Part shown: positions 25,976 through 34,428 of the stretch, one piece after another
How the letters are laid out: each line of letters starts with the position of its first letter
Position numbering within the stretch: position 1 is the stretch's first letter
Assembly (NCBI RefSeq): GCF_000702585.1
Contig: NZ_JNIQ01000001.1
Span: forward strand, 1,617,001 to 1,681,000
Direction: 5' to 3'
Length of the DNA stretch: 64,000 nt
From: Exiguobacterium aurantiacum DSM 6208
GTDB taxonomy: Bacteria; Bacillota; Bacilli; Exiguobacteriales; Exiguobacteriaceae
The notes under the pieces: generated by a model
Databases searched by the model: none
The model's input: the letters and a program-made list of their open reading frames with translations, nothing else
Told to the model about the DNA's origin: nothing
Position numbers and translations under genes: made by a program

Positions 25976-26596
25976 ATGAACGTAGTAAAAATCACATCAG
26001 GCTTGGCGCAAGAAAACGGTTATGTCGTGGAACAAGACGGGACGGTCGTCATCATCGACCCTGGAACCGACGACCCACGATTTTTTGAAGCGGTGGAACG
26101 CTTCGGCGGACTGCAAGCGATCTTATTGACGCACGCACACTTCGATCACATCGGTGGAATTGATGCGCTTCGCGACCGCTATGACGTCCCAGTCTATATC
26201 CATGAGGCCGAACGGACGTGGCTCATGGACGATGAAAAGAACGGGGCTGCAAAGTTCCATTTGCCGTATGCGTCGATGCGTCCGGCCGAGAGGGTCTACC
26301 AAGGGAAAACGTTGCAGATTGGCGCTTTTGAGTTCGCTCTTCATCATACACCGGGCCACTCGCCAGGAAGCGTCACGCTTCATTTGGCGGATGCCGGTGT
26401 CGCGTTTTGCGGCGATCTCATTTTCAAACAGTCGGTCGGTCGGACGGACTTGTACGGAGGGGACCAAGCGACGCTTCTCGGCTCGATCGATCGTATCCGT
26501 CAACTGTTGCCACCCGACACCGTTCTTTACTCCGGACACGGGCCAAAGACGAGACTGGATACTGAAATCCAATCTAACCCGTTCTTTAGTCGGTGA
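25976..26596 (+). CDS. yqgX: MBL-fold metallo-hydrolase (YqgX-like)
   Basis: A 206-residue metallo-beta-lactamase-fold hydrolase. The metal motif THAHFDHIGG is near residue 52, with further ligands at HTPGHSPGS (His near 124), the Asp of FCGDLIF, and the His of YSGHGP near the end. It belongs to the small glyoxalase II-like group; hydrolysis of a glutathione or bacillithiol thioester is plausible but unproven. GGGGGAGGAGG precedes the ATG. Position between yqgW and yqgY matches B. subtilis. Confidence 0.9.
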   Translation: MNVVKITSGLAQENGYVVEQDGTVVIIDPGTDDPRFFEAVERFGGLQAILLTHAHFDHIGGIDALRDRYDVPVYIHEAERTWLMDDEKNGAAKFHLPYASMRPAERVYQGKTLQIGAFEFALHHTPGHSPGSVTLHLADAGVAFCGDLIFKQSVGRTDLYGGDQATLLGSIDRIRQLLPPDTVLYSGHGPKTRLDTEIQSNPFFSR

Positions 26597-26599
26597 ACG

Positions 26600-26636
26600 A
26601 AAAAAAGATTGTCTCGTCAAGAGACAATCTTTTTTT
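26600..26636. terminator. bidirectional terminator between yqgX and yqgY
   Basis: AGATTGTCTC (26606-26615) pairs with 26621-26630, flanked by an A run and a T run. It ends both convergent genes. Confidence 0.9.
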
Positions 26637-26898
26637 ACATCTGGAAGTTACTCCAATACGTGAAGACGATGAAGAATACAGTCAAGTAAGCCCCGAACAC
26701 GTACACATACGTTTTTTCAGTCAGTTTCAAGTAGCCTAGTGCGACGAAGAAAATAGTTTGAGCTAAAAAGACAAGACCCATTACGACGAAGTCACCAGTA
26801 TGTTCGCTGCTGCTTTGATCTCCACCGAGTGCGCCCACGAAAGCAAGCGCCGCGATCAATCCAGTCCAAAATCCAAGGACACGGTACATTCTCGCCAT
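26635..26898 (-). CDS. yqgY: DUF2626 small membrane protein (YqgY-like)
   Basis: An 87-residue protein with three hydrophobic segments (about residues 8-25, 38-58 and 63-82). It corresponds by position and composition to YqgY (DUF2626), which has no known function. The start ATG at 26898 has GGGGGGA 6 bases upstream on the minus strand; a second ATG three codons later is possible. It is convergent with yqgX and divergent from the mgsR-like gene. Confidence 0.8.
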   Translation of the reverse strand: MARMYRVLGFWTGLIAALAFVGALGGDQSSSEHTGDFVVMGLVFLAQTIFFVALGYLKLTEKTYVYVFGAYLTVFFIVFTYWSNFQM

Positions 26899-27062
26899 GA
26901 TAATCCCCCCATACGTACATTATTCCATTCTCATTCACTATTTTACCAACACATTAAAAAAAATGCTATGAAAACGTGTGAATTGAGCAAAATAATCGTG
27001 AAAAAAATGTGAAATTTATGCGAGTTGCAGAGTTGTACAAAATTTTATAAAAAGTTATACAA

Positions 27063-27114
27063 ACACTGTACATAATTGTCCAACCATTGTATAATCAACT
27101 TACATACACTGTAC
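27063..27114 (+). promoter_or_regulatory. promoter of the mgsR-like gene flanked by ACACTGTAC repeats
   Basis: TGTACA (27067-27072) and TATAAT (27090-27095) are 17 bases apart, a strong sigma-A promoter. The 9-mer ACACTGTAC occurs at 27063 and again at 27106, bracketing the -10 region. Related TTGTACAA and TTATACAA strings lie further upstream. They could be an operator pair. Confidence 0.6.
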
Positions 27115-27148
27115 GACCGGGAACATATCTTATAAGGAGGCTTTAACG

Positions 27149-27535
27149 ATGGCGAATGAATTGATGTTTTTTACGTATCCAAGCTGTACTTCATGTCGGA
27201 AGACGAAAGCGTTTTTACAAGATCAGCAGCTCAACGTGAGCGAACGTCATATTTTCCGTGACGCCCCTTCCGTCGATGAACTGTTGACATTGTTGACTCT
27301 CTGCGACAACGGGGTCGAATCGCTTCTCGCCACACGGAGTCAGGCGTTCAAACAGTTAGACATCGACGTCGATGACTTGAAATTGAGCGAATTGCTTCAG
27401 CTTATGAGCGAAAACCCTAAATTGTTGAAACGACCGATTTTAACGGACGGGAAAGAAGTGATTGTCGGTTACGACAAAGTATCGATCGAGACGTATGCCC
27501 GCCGCCATGACCTAACTACAACAAACGTTTCATAA
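27149..27535 (+). CDS. mgsR: Spx/ArsC family transcriptional regulator (MgsR/YqgZ-like)
   Basis: A 128-residue thioredoxin-fold protein of the Spx family. The redox switch CTSC is at residues 13-16, and the RPIL motif near residue 95 is typical of Spx/MgsR. Such proteins bind the RNA polymerase alpha subunit and change promoter choice when the CxxC is oxidised. The position after yqgX-yqgY and before comG matches mgsR (yqgZ), which controls part of the general stress response in B. subtilis. TAAGGAGG precedes the ATG. The promoter is strong and flanked by repeats. Confidence 0.85.
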   Translation: MANELMFFTYPSCTSCRKTKAFLQDQQLNVSERHIFRDAPSVDELLTLLTLCDNGVESLLATRSQAFKQLDIDVDDLKLSELLQLMSENPKLLKRPILTDGKEVIVGYDKVSIETYARRHDLTTTNVS

Positions 27536-27538
27536 AAC

Positions 27539-27570
27539 AAGTCCACTTTTCAAAAGGTGGGCTTTTTTTT
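27539..27570 (+). terminator. terminator between mgsR and comGA
   Basis: An imperfect stem with wobble pairs (27539-27549 with 27554-27564) and a T run to 27570. comGA begins 24 bases later, so the comG operon either has its promoter inside or upstream of this hairpin or depends on read-through. Confidence 0.7.
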
Positions 27571-27593
27571 ATGCTTTCGGTGAGGTGGGGATG

Positions 27594-28412
27594 ATGAAAG
27601 TGATGACGGCACGGCTCGTCGAAGCGGCGAGGGCATTACGGGCAAGCGATGTGCATTTCATGCCTGTCGGTGAAGAAGTGGCGGTCCACGTCCGCTACGG
27701 GAGCCATCTGCAAGTGATCGAGACGATGACGCGGTTCGATTATGAGCGGTTGACGTTACATATGAAGTATTGGTGCTCGCTCTCGGAGACGGACCATCGC
27801 GTCCCGCAATCAGGCATGTATGATGCGGGGACGGCGGTCGTGCGCGTCACGTTCCTCCCGTCCTTTGAACATGTCCTCATGTCGTGGCGCTTGCCGAACG
27901 CGTCGTATCAATTGCGGGATTTGGTGACGGAAGTAGACGCCAGAAAGTTCGAGTCGATGGCCGAATTGCGACGCGGCTTGTTCATCATCGGCGGCGCGAC
28001 CGGTGCCGGGAAGACGACAGTGCTCTATGCGCTGCTCGGGCAGATGAACAACCGTCGCATCGTCACGATTGAAAATCCGCCTGAGCAGCAAGTGGCCGGA
28101 GTGATCCAACTAGAAGTGAACATGAAAGCTGGGCTCGATCATCGTCACCTGCTGAAGGAGACGCTCCGGGCCGATCCCGATGTCATCGTCATCGGAGAAG
28201 TGAGGACGAGTGAAGAGTTGCGGGTGGCCCATGATGCGGCATTGAGCGGTCATTTGACGATGGTGACGTTTCACACGTCGACGATCGAGGACGGGGAGCG
28301 CCGGATCGAACAGCTCGTCGGGCCGATGGACGTCGCGCGTCACTGGTGTGTTCTCAGTCGGGAAGAAGGGGTGAGTTGTTCATGGTCGATGCCCGGGCAA
28401 GTAATGAACTGA
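27594..28412 (+). CDS. comGA: competence type IV pilus ATPase ComGA, short form
   Basis: A 272-residue secretion ATPase that powers assembly of the DNA-uptake pseudopilus. Walker A is GATGAGKTT, the Walker B region is DPDVIVIGEVR, and the His box is GHLTMVTFHT. The family usually has about 350 residues; here the end comes soon after the His box, so part of the C-terminal lobe is missing. The start could be ATG at 27591, 27594 or 27603; 27594 has the best spacing to GAGGTG. It overlaps comGB by 31 bases. Confidence 0.88.
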   Translation: MKVMTARLVEAARALRASDVHFMPVGEEVAVHVRYGSHLQVIETMTRFDYERLTLHMKYWCSLSETDHRVPQSGMYDAGTAVVRVTFLPSFEHVLMSWRLPNASYQLRDLVTEVDARKFESMAELRRGLFIIGGATGAGKTTVLYALLGQMNNRRIVTIENPPEQQVAGVIQLEVNMKAGLDHRHLLKETLRADPDVIVIGEVRTSEELRVAHDAALSGHLTMVTFHTSTIEDGERRIEQLVGPMDVARHWCVLSREEGVSCSWSMPGQVMN

Positions 28413-29356
28413 ACACGATCCGGCGATTCCTAAGGCTCCAAGCGCGGGGTGTCGGATTGAAAAAGACGTTTGAAACGCTTGAATTACATGAGCGGGGAAG
28501 GGACAGACGAACGGTACAAGCGATGCGACTTAAGCTTGAAGGTGGGGCCCCGCTCTCGGAAGTGTTTGCCGGGCTCGTCAAGGATGAGCGAATGCAGGAG
28601 CTGCTCGTGACGGCGGAGCGGGGACATCATTTCATCGAAGGACTTGAACAAGTGCTCGCCTTGTCGACGATGCGACGTTCGCTCGAGCAAGAGTTGAGGC
28701 AGCTCGCTCGTTATCCGCTCGTCATTTTGACGATGCTGTTCGGCTTGGGCACGATATACGCGCTCTATATCTTTCCGAAGCTTCTCGCCATGGTCGAGCT
28801 CGAGCAGATGAACGGGATGAACGCTGTTTTATTGTCGAAAGGTTTCTTTCCGGGGTTGTTTCTCGCCGTCGTCATGACGGCAGGGGGACTTTACTTGTGC
28901 GGAAAGCGCGGCTTGATCCGCATCCCGGTCATCGAACGAGGGCAACGTCTATACGTGACCTACTTGTTCGTCAGTGAACTGTCATTGCTGAGGGAAGGGC
29001 AAGCCTCGATCAGGACGATCGTGGAACGACTGGCGAACGGCGAAGGAGAAGTCGCCTCGATGGCGAAGCGAGTACACGAACGCATGTCGGCCGGTCTGGA
29101 GCTCGAGGAGGCGGCGCGGGCGGAACCGTTCCTTGATCATGAAGTCGTCAGCCTGTTCGGTGTCGGCACGGTGAGCGGTGAGCTCGGGATGATCATGTCG
29201 CTGCATCGTGACCTCGTGTTTGAGGAGATGGAGCTGTACTGGAAGCAACTCATCATAAAAGCGGAACCGGCGCTATATGGTCTGCTGACGGTTATGGTGA
29301 CGATGATGTTTTATACGATCTATTTACCGGTCCAACTGATCATGAACCAATTATAA
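28382..29356 (+). CDS. comGB: competence type IV pilus assembly protein ComGB
   Basis: A 324-residue polytopic protein of the GspF/PilC family. Two cytoplasmic T2SSF domains (residues about 15-110 and 200-300) alternate with three membrane helices near residues 110-130, 150-172 and 295-318. It is the inner-membrane platform on which ComGC subunits are assembled, using energy from ComGA. The ATG at 28382 is preferred because GAAGGGGTGAG lies just upstream, inside comGA. An in-frame start further up is less likely. Confidence 0.88.
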   Translation: MVDARASNELNTIRRFLRLQARGVGLKKTFETLELHERGRDRRTVQAMRLKLEGGAPLSEVFAGLVKDERMQELLVTAERGHHFIEGLEQVLALSTMRRSLEQELRQLARYPLVILTMLFGLGTIYALYIFPKLLAMVELEQMNGMNAVLLSKGFFPGLFLAVVMTAGGLYLCGKRGLIRIPVIERGQRLYVTYLFVSELSLLREGQASIRTIVERLANGEGEVASMAKRVHERMSAGLELEEAARAEPFLDHEVVSLFGVGTVSGELGMIMSLHRDLVFEEMELYWKQLIIKAEPALYGLLTVMVTMMFYTIYLPVQLIMNQL

Positions 29357-29368
29357 GGAGGAATTCAC

Positions 29369-29680
29369 ATGAACCGAATGAAGGAAGAACACGGATTCAC
29401 GCTCGTCGAGATGGCAGCGGTGTTGCTCATCATTTCCGTACTGTTGCTACTGCTCGTGCCGTCGATGTCGGATGGGAAAAGTCGGGCCGACAGTGTAAGT
29501 TGTGAAGGCAGCGTCCGCATCGTCGAGTCCGAGATCAATTTGTACTACGCCGAGCACAAGGCGTATCCGGAATCACTTGCCGTCATTAAGCGAAACGGCT
29601 CCGGCGACGCGCTCACATACAGCTGTCAATCGACGAACTATACGTATGCTCCCGCGACCGGTACGTTGACGAAACAATGA
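29369..29680 (+). CDS. comGC: major pseudopilin ComGC
   Basis: A 103-residue prepilin, the main subunit of the competence pilus. The type III signal is visible: a short charged leader, the cleavage site before F in HGFTLVEM, Glu at position +5, and a long hydrophobic helix (AAVLLIISVLLLLLV). Two cysteines (near residues 42 and 89) could form the usual disulfide. ComC peptidase should process it. AAGGAGG lies before the ATG, and the gene overlaps comGD by 4 bases. Confidence 0.92.
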   Translation: MNRMKEEHGFTLVEMAAVLLIISVLLLLLVPSMSDGKSRADSVSCEGSVRIVESEINLYYAEHKAYPESLAVIKRNGSGDALTYSCQSTNYTYAPATGTLTKQ

Positions 29681-30111
29681 AAGACGGTTATACGTTCGTC
29701 GAGATGGCCGCCGTCCTCGTCATCTTATCGATGCTATTGCTCATAGCGATGCCTAGTGTCCAATCGGTCGAGCGACTCGCCTTGGTCGACTTCACCGAGG
29801 CGTTGCTCGCCGACATCGCCGAGGTCGGACAGTATCCGTACGTCGCCTCTGATGAGAAATGTGTGCCCCGCTTGCGTTGGTACATCAAAGAGCGTCGTTA
29901 TCACATCACGTGCGGGTTGACCTCGATCAAAACGGTAACCGTTCCGGAAGGCGTCGAAATCAGCCTTCCGACGACGAGTGACATCGTGTTTTCGAAGACG
30001 GCAGCGTCATACGCCGGACAGTGGAAATTTTCTTCCGGAAAGTTGGCGATCACCTTGAAGTTCCGCATGGGCACGTACGAACCGGAGGTGATCCGAAGTG
30101 AGGGATGGTGA
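29677..30111 (+). CDS. comGD: minor pseudopilin ComGD
   Basis: A 144-residue prepilin-like protein. The leader is very short (KDG), followed by YTFVEM with the conserved Glu and a hydrophobic helix. The C-terminal part is a small beta-rich domain with two cysteines. It belongs to the priming complex of the competence pilus. ATGA overlap with comGC and a 14-base overlap with comGE show tight translational coupling. Confidence 0.85.
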   Translation: MKDGYTFVEMAAVLVILSMLLLIAMPSVQSVERLALVDFTEALLADIAEVGQYPYVASDEKCVPRLRWYIKERRYHITCGLTSIKTVTVPEGVEISLPTTSDIVFSKTAASYAGQWKFSSGKLAITLKFRMGTYEPEVIRSEGW

Positions 30112-30334
30112 GCGAGGCGTCACGTTTTGGGAAGTTTGTCTCAGTCTGACCCTCCTACTCGGTTGGGTCGGGGTGCTTGTCCCGTTCGTCGAGGCAGGCA
30201 ACGAACGCGTCGAACGACTTGAAGCGACGGTTCGTGTATACGAGCGACTGCAAGGGGAGGTGGTGAAGGATGCGGCCGGACCGAACGGACGATCGGCGAT
30301 CTGTGAAGGCGACCATTGCCTCCCGACATTGTGA
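30098..30334 (+). CDS. comGE: minor pseudopilin ComGE-like
   Basis: A 78-residue protein with a prepilin-type N-terminus (RGVTFWEV, with Glu at +5) and one hydrophobic helix. The rest is short and charged, ending with two cysteines. It occupies the comGE position between comGD and comGF. The GTG start lies inside comGD. Sequence alone is too divergent to prove the subunit identity, but order and signal support it. Confidence 0.72.
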   Translation: MRDGERGVTFWEVCLSLTLLLGWVGVLVPFVEAGNERVERLEATVRVYERLQGEVVKDAAGPNGRSAICEGDHCLPTL

Positions 30335-30764
30335 AGCCGGGTTCACGTTGCTAGAGCTGACGTTCACCATGCTCCTCGTCCCATTGTTCGTCGCCTTGCT
30401 CGTCCACATGCTGGCGTTCGGTGGGGCGCTCTATGAACAGCCGCGGGGAAACGTGACGATGACGCCACAACTGTTCGTCCGTAAGGTCATCGACAGCCGG
30501 GACTGTGCCGTCAAAGACGGGCGGCTCGCCGGGGTGTATGTGCGGCCGGACGAGACGACGTGGGCTTGGACGTTGAAACAGATTAACAGCAACTTGGTCA
30601 TGGTCGGTGAGGAAGGAGGGAATCTACTATTTATAAGAGGAATCGATCGCTACCGCGTCGAAACGGTAGGGAGCGGCTATCGGGTCCGATGGGCCGATGC
30701 GACCGGGGAGCGGGAAAAGTACGTCATGTGTATGAGGGCGGCTTCTTCCTCATCTCTTCCTTGA
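30270..30764 (+). CDS. comGF: minor pseudopilin ComGF-like
   Basis: A 164-residue protein with an unusually long leader of about 23 residues before the processing motif EAGFTLLELTF and a hydrophobic helix. The C-terminal domain is beta-rich. The ATG at 30270 is preferred because GGGGAGGTGG lies 6 bases upstream; a GTG at 30303 would give a shorter leader. It overlaps comGE by 65 bases, which is large even for this compact operon. Confidence 0.75.
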   Translation: MRPDRTDDRRSVKATIASRHCEAGFTLLELTFTMLLVPLFVALLVHMLAFGGALYEQPRGNVTMTPQLFVRKVIDSRDCAVKDGRLAGVYVRPDETTWAWTLKQINSNLVMVGEEGGNLLFIRGIDRYRVETVGSGYRVRWADATGEREKYVMCMRAASSSSLP

Positions 30765-31030
30765 TCGTCGTGACGTGGATACTCGGTGCGGCTTTGTTTT
30801 GGTATACTGATATCGAACGAACGACGGAGCGTCTGTCGCTCGACGTCCTCGCGATCCGCTTCGAGGCCCATCTGCTCGTGGCGAAAAAGCATTGCCGAAC
30901 GGTCCCGCTCACCTTGACGAGACCGACCGGGAACGTCACTTGCCGCCCGCTCGGTGCGGGGACGACAGAAGTCGAGATTCGGCTCGAGACGGGAGAACGA
31001 CATAAAGAGGTGATATATTTCGATGAGTAG
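30728..31030 (+). CDS. comGG: minor pseudopilin ComGG-like
   Basis: A 100-residue protein with one N-terminal hydrophobic helix (FFLISSLIVVTWILGAALFW) directly after a short leader and no Glu at +5, as is common for ComGG/GspK-type tip pilins. The start is taken as GTG at 30728, inside comGF, giving the sequence VYEGGFF. Two cysteines lie near residues 57 and 72. It overlaps the shikimate kinase gene by 8 bases, so competence and aromatic synthesis genes share a transcript. Confidence 0.7.
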   Translation: MYEGGFFLISSLIVVTWILGAALFWYTDIERTTERLSLDVLAIRFEAHLLVAKKHCRTVPLTLTRPTGNVTCRPLGAGTTEVEIRLETGERHKEVIYFDE

Positions 31031-31508
31031 ACCGTTTTACATCATCGGTTTTATGGGTACAGGTAAATCAAGCTTAAAACGATATTTAGAAACAACAAAT
31101 CACGTCATTGATTTGGACGAGGTGTTCGAGCGGCGCTTCGGGACCGACATCGGCACTTACTTCGCCTGTCACGGGGAAGCGGCCTTCCGTCACCGCGAGA
31201 CCGAATTACTTCGAACGGCGAACGCGGATTTTATCGTGACGGGAGGAGGGGTCGTCGAACGAGCGGAAAATCTAGACTGGATGCTACGTAACGGCACCGT
31301 CGTCGCACTCGACTTGTCGTTTGAGACGTGTTGGGAGAGGATTCGTCATTCGAACCGTCCACTCGTCAAACGGGGAAAAGACAGTGTGAGGGCGCTTTAT
31401 GAAAGACGGCGCCCTTTGTACGCGCAGGCGCATCTCACGATGGACGCCTCGATCGGGACAGCGGCGATTGCCGATAAACTATATCGTTTGAAGGAGGAAG
31501 ATAAATGA
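31023..31508 (+). CDS. aroK: shikimate kinase
   Basis: A 161-residue kinase that phosphorylates shikimate with ATP on the path to chorismate. The P-loop is GFMGTGKSS, the Mg-binding Asp is in IDLDEVFE, substrate Arg residues are in AFRHRE, and the GGG motif of the family is TGGGVVER. The lid Arg is in SNRPLV. The start lies inside comGG. The same comGG-aroK order is known in several Bacillaceae. Confidence 0.9.
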   Translation: MSRPFYIIGFMGTGKSSLKRYLETTNHVIDLDEVFERRFGTDIGTYFACHGEAAFRHRETELLRTANADFIVTGGGVVERAENLDWMLRNGTVVALDLSFETCWERIRHSNRPLVKRGKDSVRALYERRRPLYAQAHLTMDASIGTAAIADKLYRLKEEDK

Positions 31509-31843
31509 TTTGGATCAACCTTGCCATTATCGTGCTCGCACTTCTAGGGCTCGGCTTATACGGCTTTTTACTTTACAAGAAGAAGATGGCGGGTGATGTA
31601 CGCCGCGTCAAACGGTTGACCGAGCGGTTTCAAATTCGGATCAACGTGATTCAGCAGCTCGTCGACGACATCAAGCGCCATATCGACACGGTAAACAAAT
31701 CCGTGAGCGAGATGAAGCGTCTGTCGGTCAAAGTGAAGGACGAGTCGCTCGAATTGAAAGACGCCTCAATCGGGTTGACGAAAGAAATCAAACGGACAGC
31801 GGGAATCGAAAGCTCGACCGTTTCCACCGAGACTAAAATGTGA
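31505..31843 (+). CDS. membrane-anchored coiled-coil protein, function unknown
   Basis: A 112-residue protein with one N-terminal membrane helix (residues 3-24), a basic stop-transfer segment (YKKKMAGDVRRVKR) and a long helix with heptad-like pattern. It overlaps aroK by 4 bases. The look is that of DUF948-like or small scaffold proteins, but I do not recognise the family. It closes the comG-aroK operon; a terminator follows. Confidence 0.68.
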   Translation: MIWINLAIIVLALLGLGLYGFLLYKKKMAGDVRRVKRLTERFQIRINVIQQLVDDIKRHIDTVNKSVSEMKRLSVKVKDESLELKDASIGLTKEIKRTAGIESSTVSTETKM

Positions 31844-31849
31844 AATAAT

Positions 31850-31888
31850 GAGGATGAAAACGTTTTCGTTTTCCATCCTCTTTCTTTT
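31850..31888 (+). terminator. terminator of the comG-aroK operon
   Basis: 31850-31862 pairs with 31867-31880 with one bulged base, followed by a T-rich run. Confidence 0.75.
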
Positions 31889-31942
31889 TGCCCGCTAAAG
31901 GCTATGCAACAGCGAAGAAAATTGATAGAGTGATATTGAAAA

Positions 31943-31954
31943 CGAAATATTTCG
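31943..31954. promoter_or_regulatory. perfect palindrome upstream of gcvT
   Basis: CGAAATATTTCG is a perfect 12-base palindrome. It lies between a TTGAAA (31936) and a TATACT (31963), but their spacing of 21 bases is too long for a normal promoter. It may be an operator for the gcv genes. Confidence 0.35.
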
Positions 31955-31991
31955 CGATATTCTATACTTATGTTCGGGATTGGGGGATATT

Positions 31992-33065
31992 ATGGAGAAA
32001 GTTACGTTAAAACGTACGCCTTTGTATGAATTGATTGCTCCGAAGGCGAAGATGGTGGAGTTTGCGGGGTTCGATATGCCGATCATGTTTTCTTCAATCA
32101 AGGAAGAGCATATGGCCGTGCGAGAAGATGTCGGCATGTTCGACGTGTCGCACATGGGGGAAATTCGAGTCGAAGGACCGGACGCTATGTCGAACGTCCA
32201 ACGTCTCGTGACGAACGATGTATCGAAACTTCACATCGGTCAAGCGCAATACAACTTGTTCTGCCTGCCGGATGGGGGGGTCGTCGACGACTTGCTCGTC
32301 TATCGACTTGATGAGGACGCCTTCTGGCTCGTCGTCAACGCCTCGAATATTGAAAAAGACGTGGCGCACGTGAACGACTACGTTTCGGGCGACGTCGCGG
32401 TGACGGATGAGTCGGATGCGTATGGTCAAATCGCGATCCAAGGACCGAACGCCGAGGCGGTACTCGCCCGAATCACTGATTTGCCGTTGCATGAGATCAA
32501 GTTTTTCCGGTTTATGACGGGCGATGTGGCTGGTGTGACGACAATCGTCTCGAGAAGCGGTTATACAGGCGAAGACGGGTTCGAACTTTACGCCAAAGCG
32601 GAACAGATGCCACAGATCTGGTCAGCGCTCGAAGCGGAAGGGGTGACACCGTGTGGGCTCGGCGCCCGGGACACGTTACGGTTTGAGGCGTGTCTCCCGC
32701 TTTACGGTCATGAGCTTGATGAGACGGTCACTCCGTTTGAGGCGAACTTGAACTTCGCGGTCAAACTCGACACCGACTTCATCGGGAAAGAAGCGCTCGT
32801 TCAACAAAAAGAAGACATCCCGCATCGTCTCATCGGCTTGAAACTGCTCGGCCGTGGCATTGCGCGCCAAGGAGCGATTGTCGAGGTTGATGGGGAGCAA
32901 GTCGGGGTTGTGACGACGGGGACAATGCCGCCGACAGTGAATGAGTCGATCGCCTGGGCGCGCGTCGACCGCCGTTATATCGAACAGTCTAACTTTATCG
33001 TCGACGTTCGGGGCAAAAAAATAGAAGCCGAACGAGTACCGACACCGTTTTATAAACGTAAATGA
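31992..33065 (+). CDS. gcvT: glycine cleavage system aminomethyltransferase (T protein)
   Basis: A 357-residue enzyme that transfers the methylene group from the H-protein-bound intermediate to tetrahydrofolate and releases ammonia. The folate-binding N-terminal domain begins at LKRTPLYEL. The catalytic Asp is in MFDVSHMGE, and the C-terminal barrel domain contains GRGIARQGA. The ATG at 31992 is chosen because GGGGGA lies 5 bases upstream; an in-frame TTG 12 bases earlier is weaker. It heads gcvT-gcvPA-gcvPB. No glycine riboswitch was recognised upstream. Confidence 0.94.
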   Translation: MEKVTLKRTPLYELIAPKAKMVEFAGFDMPIMFSSIKEEHMAVREDVGMFDVSHMGEIRVEGPDAMSNVQRLVTNDVSKLHIGQAQYNLFCLPDGGVVDDLLVYRLDEDAFWLVVNASNIEKDVAHVNDYVSGDVAVTDESDAYGQIAIQGPNAEAVLARITDLPLHEIKFFRFMTGDVAGVTTIVSRSGYTGEDGFELYAKAEQMPQIWSALEAEGVTPCGLGARDTLRFEACLPLYGHELDETVTPFEANLNFAVKLDTDFIGKEALVQQKEDIPHRLIGLKLLGRGIARQGAIVEVDGEQVGVVTTGTMPPTVNESIAWARVDRRYIEQSNFIVDVRGKKIEAERVPTPFYKRK

Positions 33066-33081
33066 TACAGGGGGATTCAGA

Positions 33082-34428
33082 ATGAACAGAATGGAATTTC
33101 GCTATTTACCGATGACGGAGCAAGACGAGCGTGACATGTTGCAAACGATCGGCGTCGAGTCGATCGAAGCGTTGCTCGAAGACATCCCGGCCTCGCTCCG
33201 TGAGACGGCGTCGCTTTCTGCGATCGGGGCACCACTACCGGAAGTCGACCTCGTCCGCCACATGTCGAAGCTTGCGGAAAAAAACGTGCACACGAAATCG
33301 CATCCGAGTTTTCTCGGCGCGGGCATGTACGACCACTTGTCACCGAGCGTCATGAATCACATGTTGCTCCGCTCTGAATTCTATACGGCGTATACGCCGT
33401 ATCAGCCTGAGATCTCACAAGGGGAATTGCAGGCGATGTTCGAGTTCCAGACGATGATCTGCGAGTTGACGGGGATGGACGTCGCCAACTCGTCGATGTA
33501 TGACGGCATCACGGCGCTTGCTGAGGCGACGTATCTTGCGAGCGCCCATACGAAGAAGAAACGTGTCCTCGTCTCAGGAGCCGTCCACCCAGAGGCGAAA
33601 GATGTCATCGAGACGTATGCCGGTGGCCCTGGACTGAACGTCGAGGTTACGCCGGTCGCCGCTGGGTTGACCGATGTGACGAACCTCGACTTGACCGACG
33701 CGTCTTGTCTCGTCGTACAGTATCCGAACTTCTACGGTCGAATCGAGGACTTGGAGATGCTCGCGCAAGCAGCCCATGACGCCGGCGCCTTGTTCATCGT
33801 CTCGAGCAACCCGCTCGCTCTCGGTATTTTACAATCGCCTGGTTCGCTCGGGGCCGACATCACGGTCGGGGATGCTCAACCGTTCGGGATCCCGCAGAGC
33901 TTCGGGGGTCCTTCGTGTGGATACTTCGCCGTGAAGCAAGCGCTCATGCGCAAACTTCCAGGTCGTCTCGTCGGTCAGACGGTCGACGAAGACGGAAAGC
34001 GTGGCTTCGTCTTGACTCTTCAAGCCCGTGAACAACATATCCGTCGCGACAAGGCGACGTCGAATATTTGTTCGAACCAGGCGCTCAATGCGCTCGCCGC
34101 ATCGATTACGATGTCCGCACTCGGGAAATACGGGATTCGCGACATGGCCGTTCGCAACATCCAGACGGCGCACTACATGAAGGAAGCGCTCAAGGCGGCC
34201 GGCTATACGATTGTCGATGAAGGGCCGATGTTCAACGAGTTCGTCGTCGATTTCAACGTCGATGCGGACGAAGTATCGCGGCACTTGTTACACAATGGAA
34301 TCATCGGCGGCTTGCCGCTCGGGACGTATGAACCAGCTCGACGCACGCACATGCTCATCTGTGCGACCGAGCTTCGAACGAAAGAAGAGATCGATCGCTT
34401 TATCGAAGTCGTTGGGGGGATGAACTGA
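33082..34428 (+). CDS. gcvPA: glycine dehydrogenase (decarboxylating) subunit 1
   Basis: A 448-residue subunit of the two-part P protein, which decarboxylates glycine with PLP and passes the aminomethyl group to the H protein lipoamide. The conserved [12 protein letters not shown] lies near residue 72, [11 protein letters not shown] near residue 112, and the fold is that of an aminotransferase lacking the PLP lysine. AGGGGGA precedes the ATG. Its stop overlaps the start of the second subunit (TGATG), so equal synthesis is expected. Confidence 0.95.
   Translation: MNRMEFRYLPMTEQDERDMLQTIGVESIEALLEDIPASLRETASLSAIGAPLPEVDLVRHMSKLAEKNVHTKSHPSFLGAGMYDHLSPSVMNHMLLRSEFYTAYTPYQPEISQGELQAMFEFQTMICELTGMDVANSSMYDGITALAEATYLASAHTKKKRVLVSGAVHPEAKDVIETYAGGPGLNVEVTPVAAGLTDVTNLDLTDASCLVVQYPNFYGRIEDLEMLAQAAHDAGALFIVSSNPLALGILQSPGSLGADITVGDAQPFGIPQSFGGPSCGYFAVKQALMRKLPGRLVGQTVDEDGKRGFVLTLQAREQHIRRDKATSNICSNQALNALAASITMSALGKYGIRDMAVRNIQTAHYMKEALKAAGYTIVDEGPMFNEFVVDFNVDADEVSRHLLHNGIIGGLPLGTYEPARRTHMLICATELRTKEEIDRFIEVVGGMN

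Noticed and set aside
27539-27600. ComK boxes before comGA
   Set aside because: AAAA and TTTT strings exist, but spacings are 7 or 9 instead of 5, and they are parts of the terminator.
31890-31991. Glycine riboswitch before gcvT
   Set aside because: The leader is only about 100 bases and none of the conserved riboswitch blocks was recognised.
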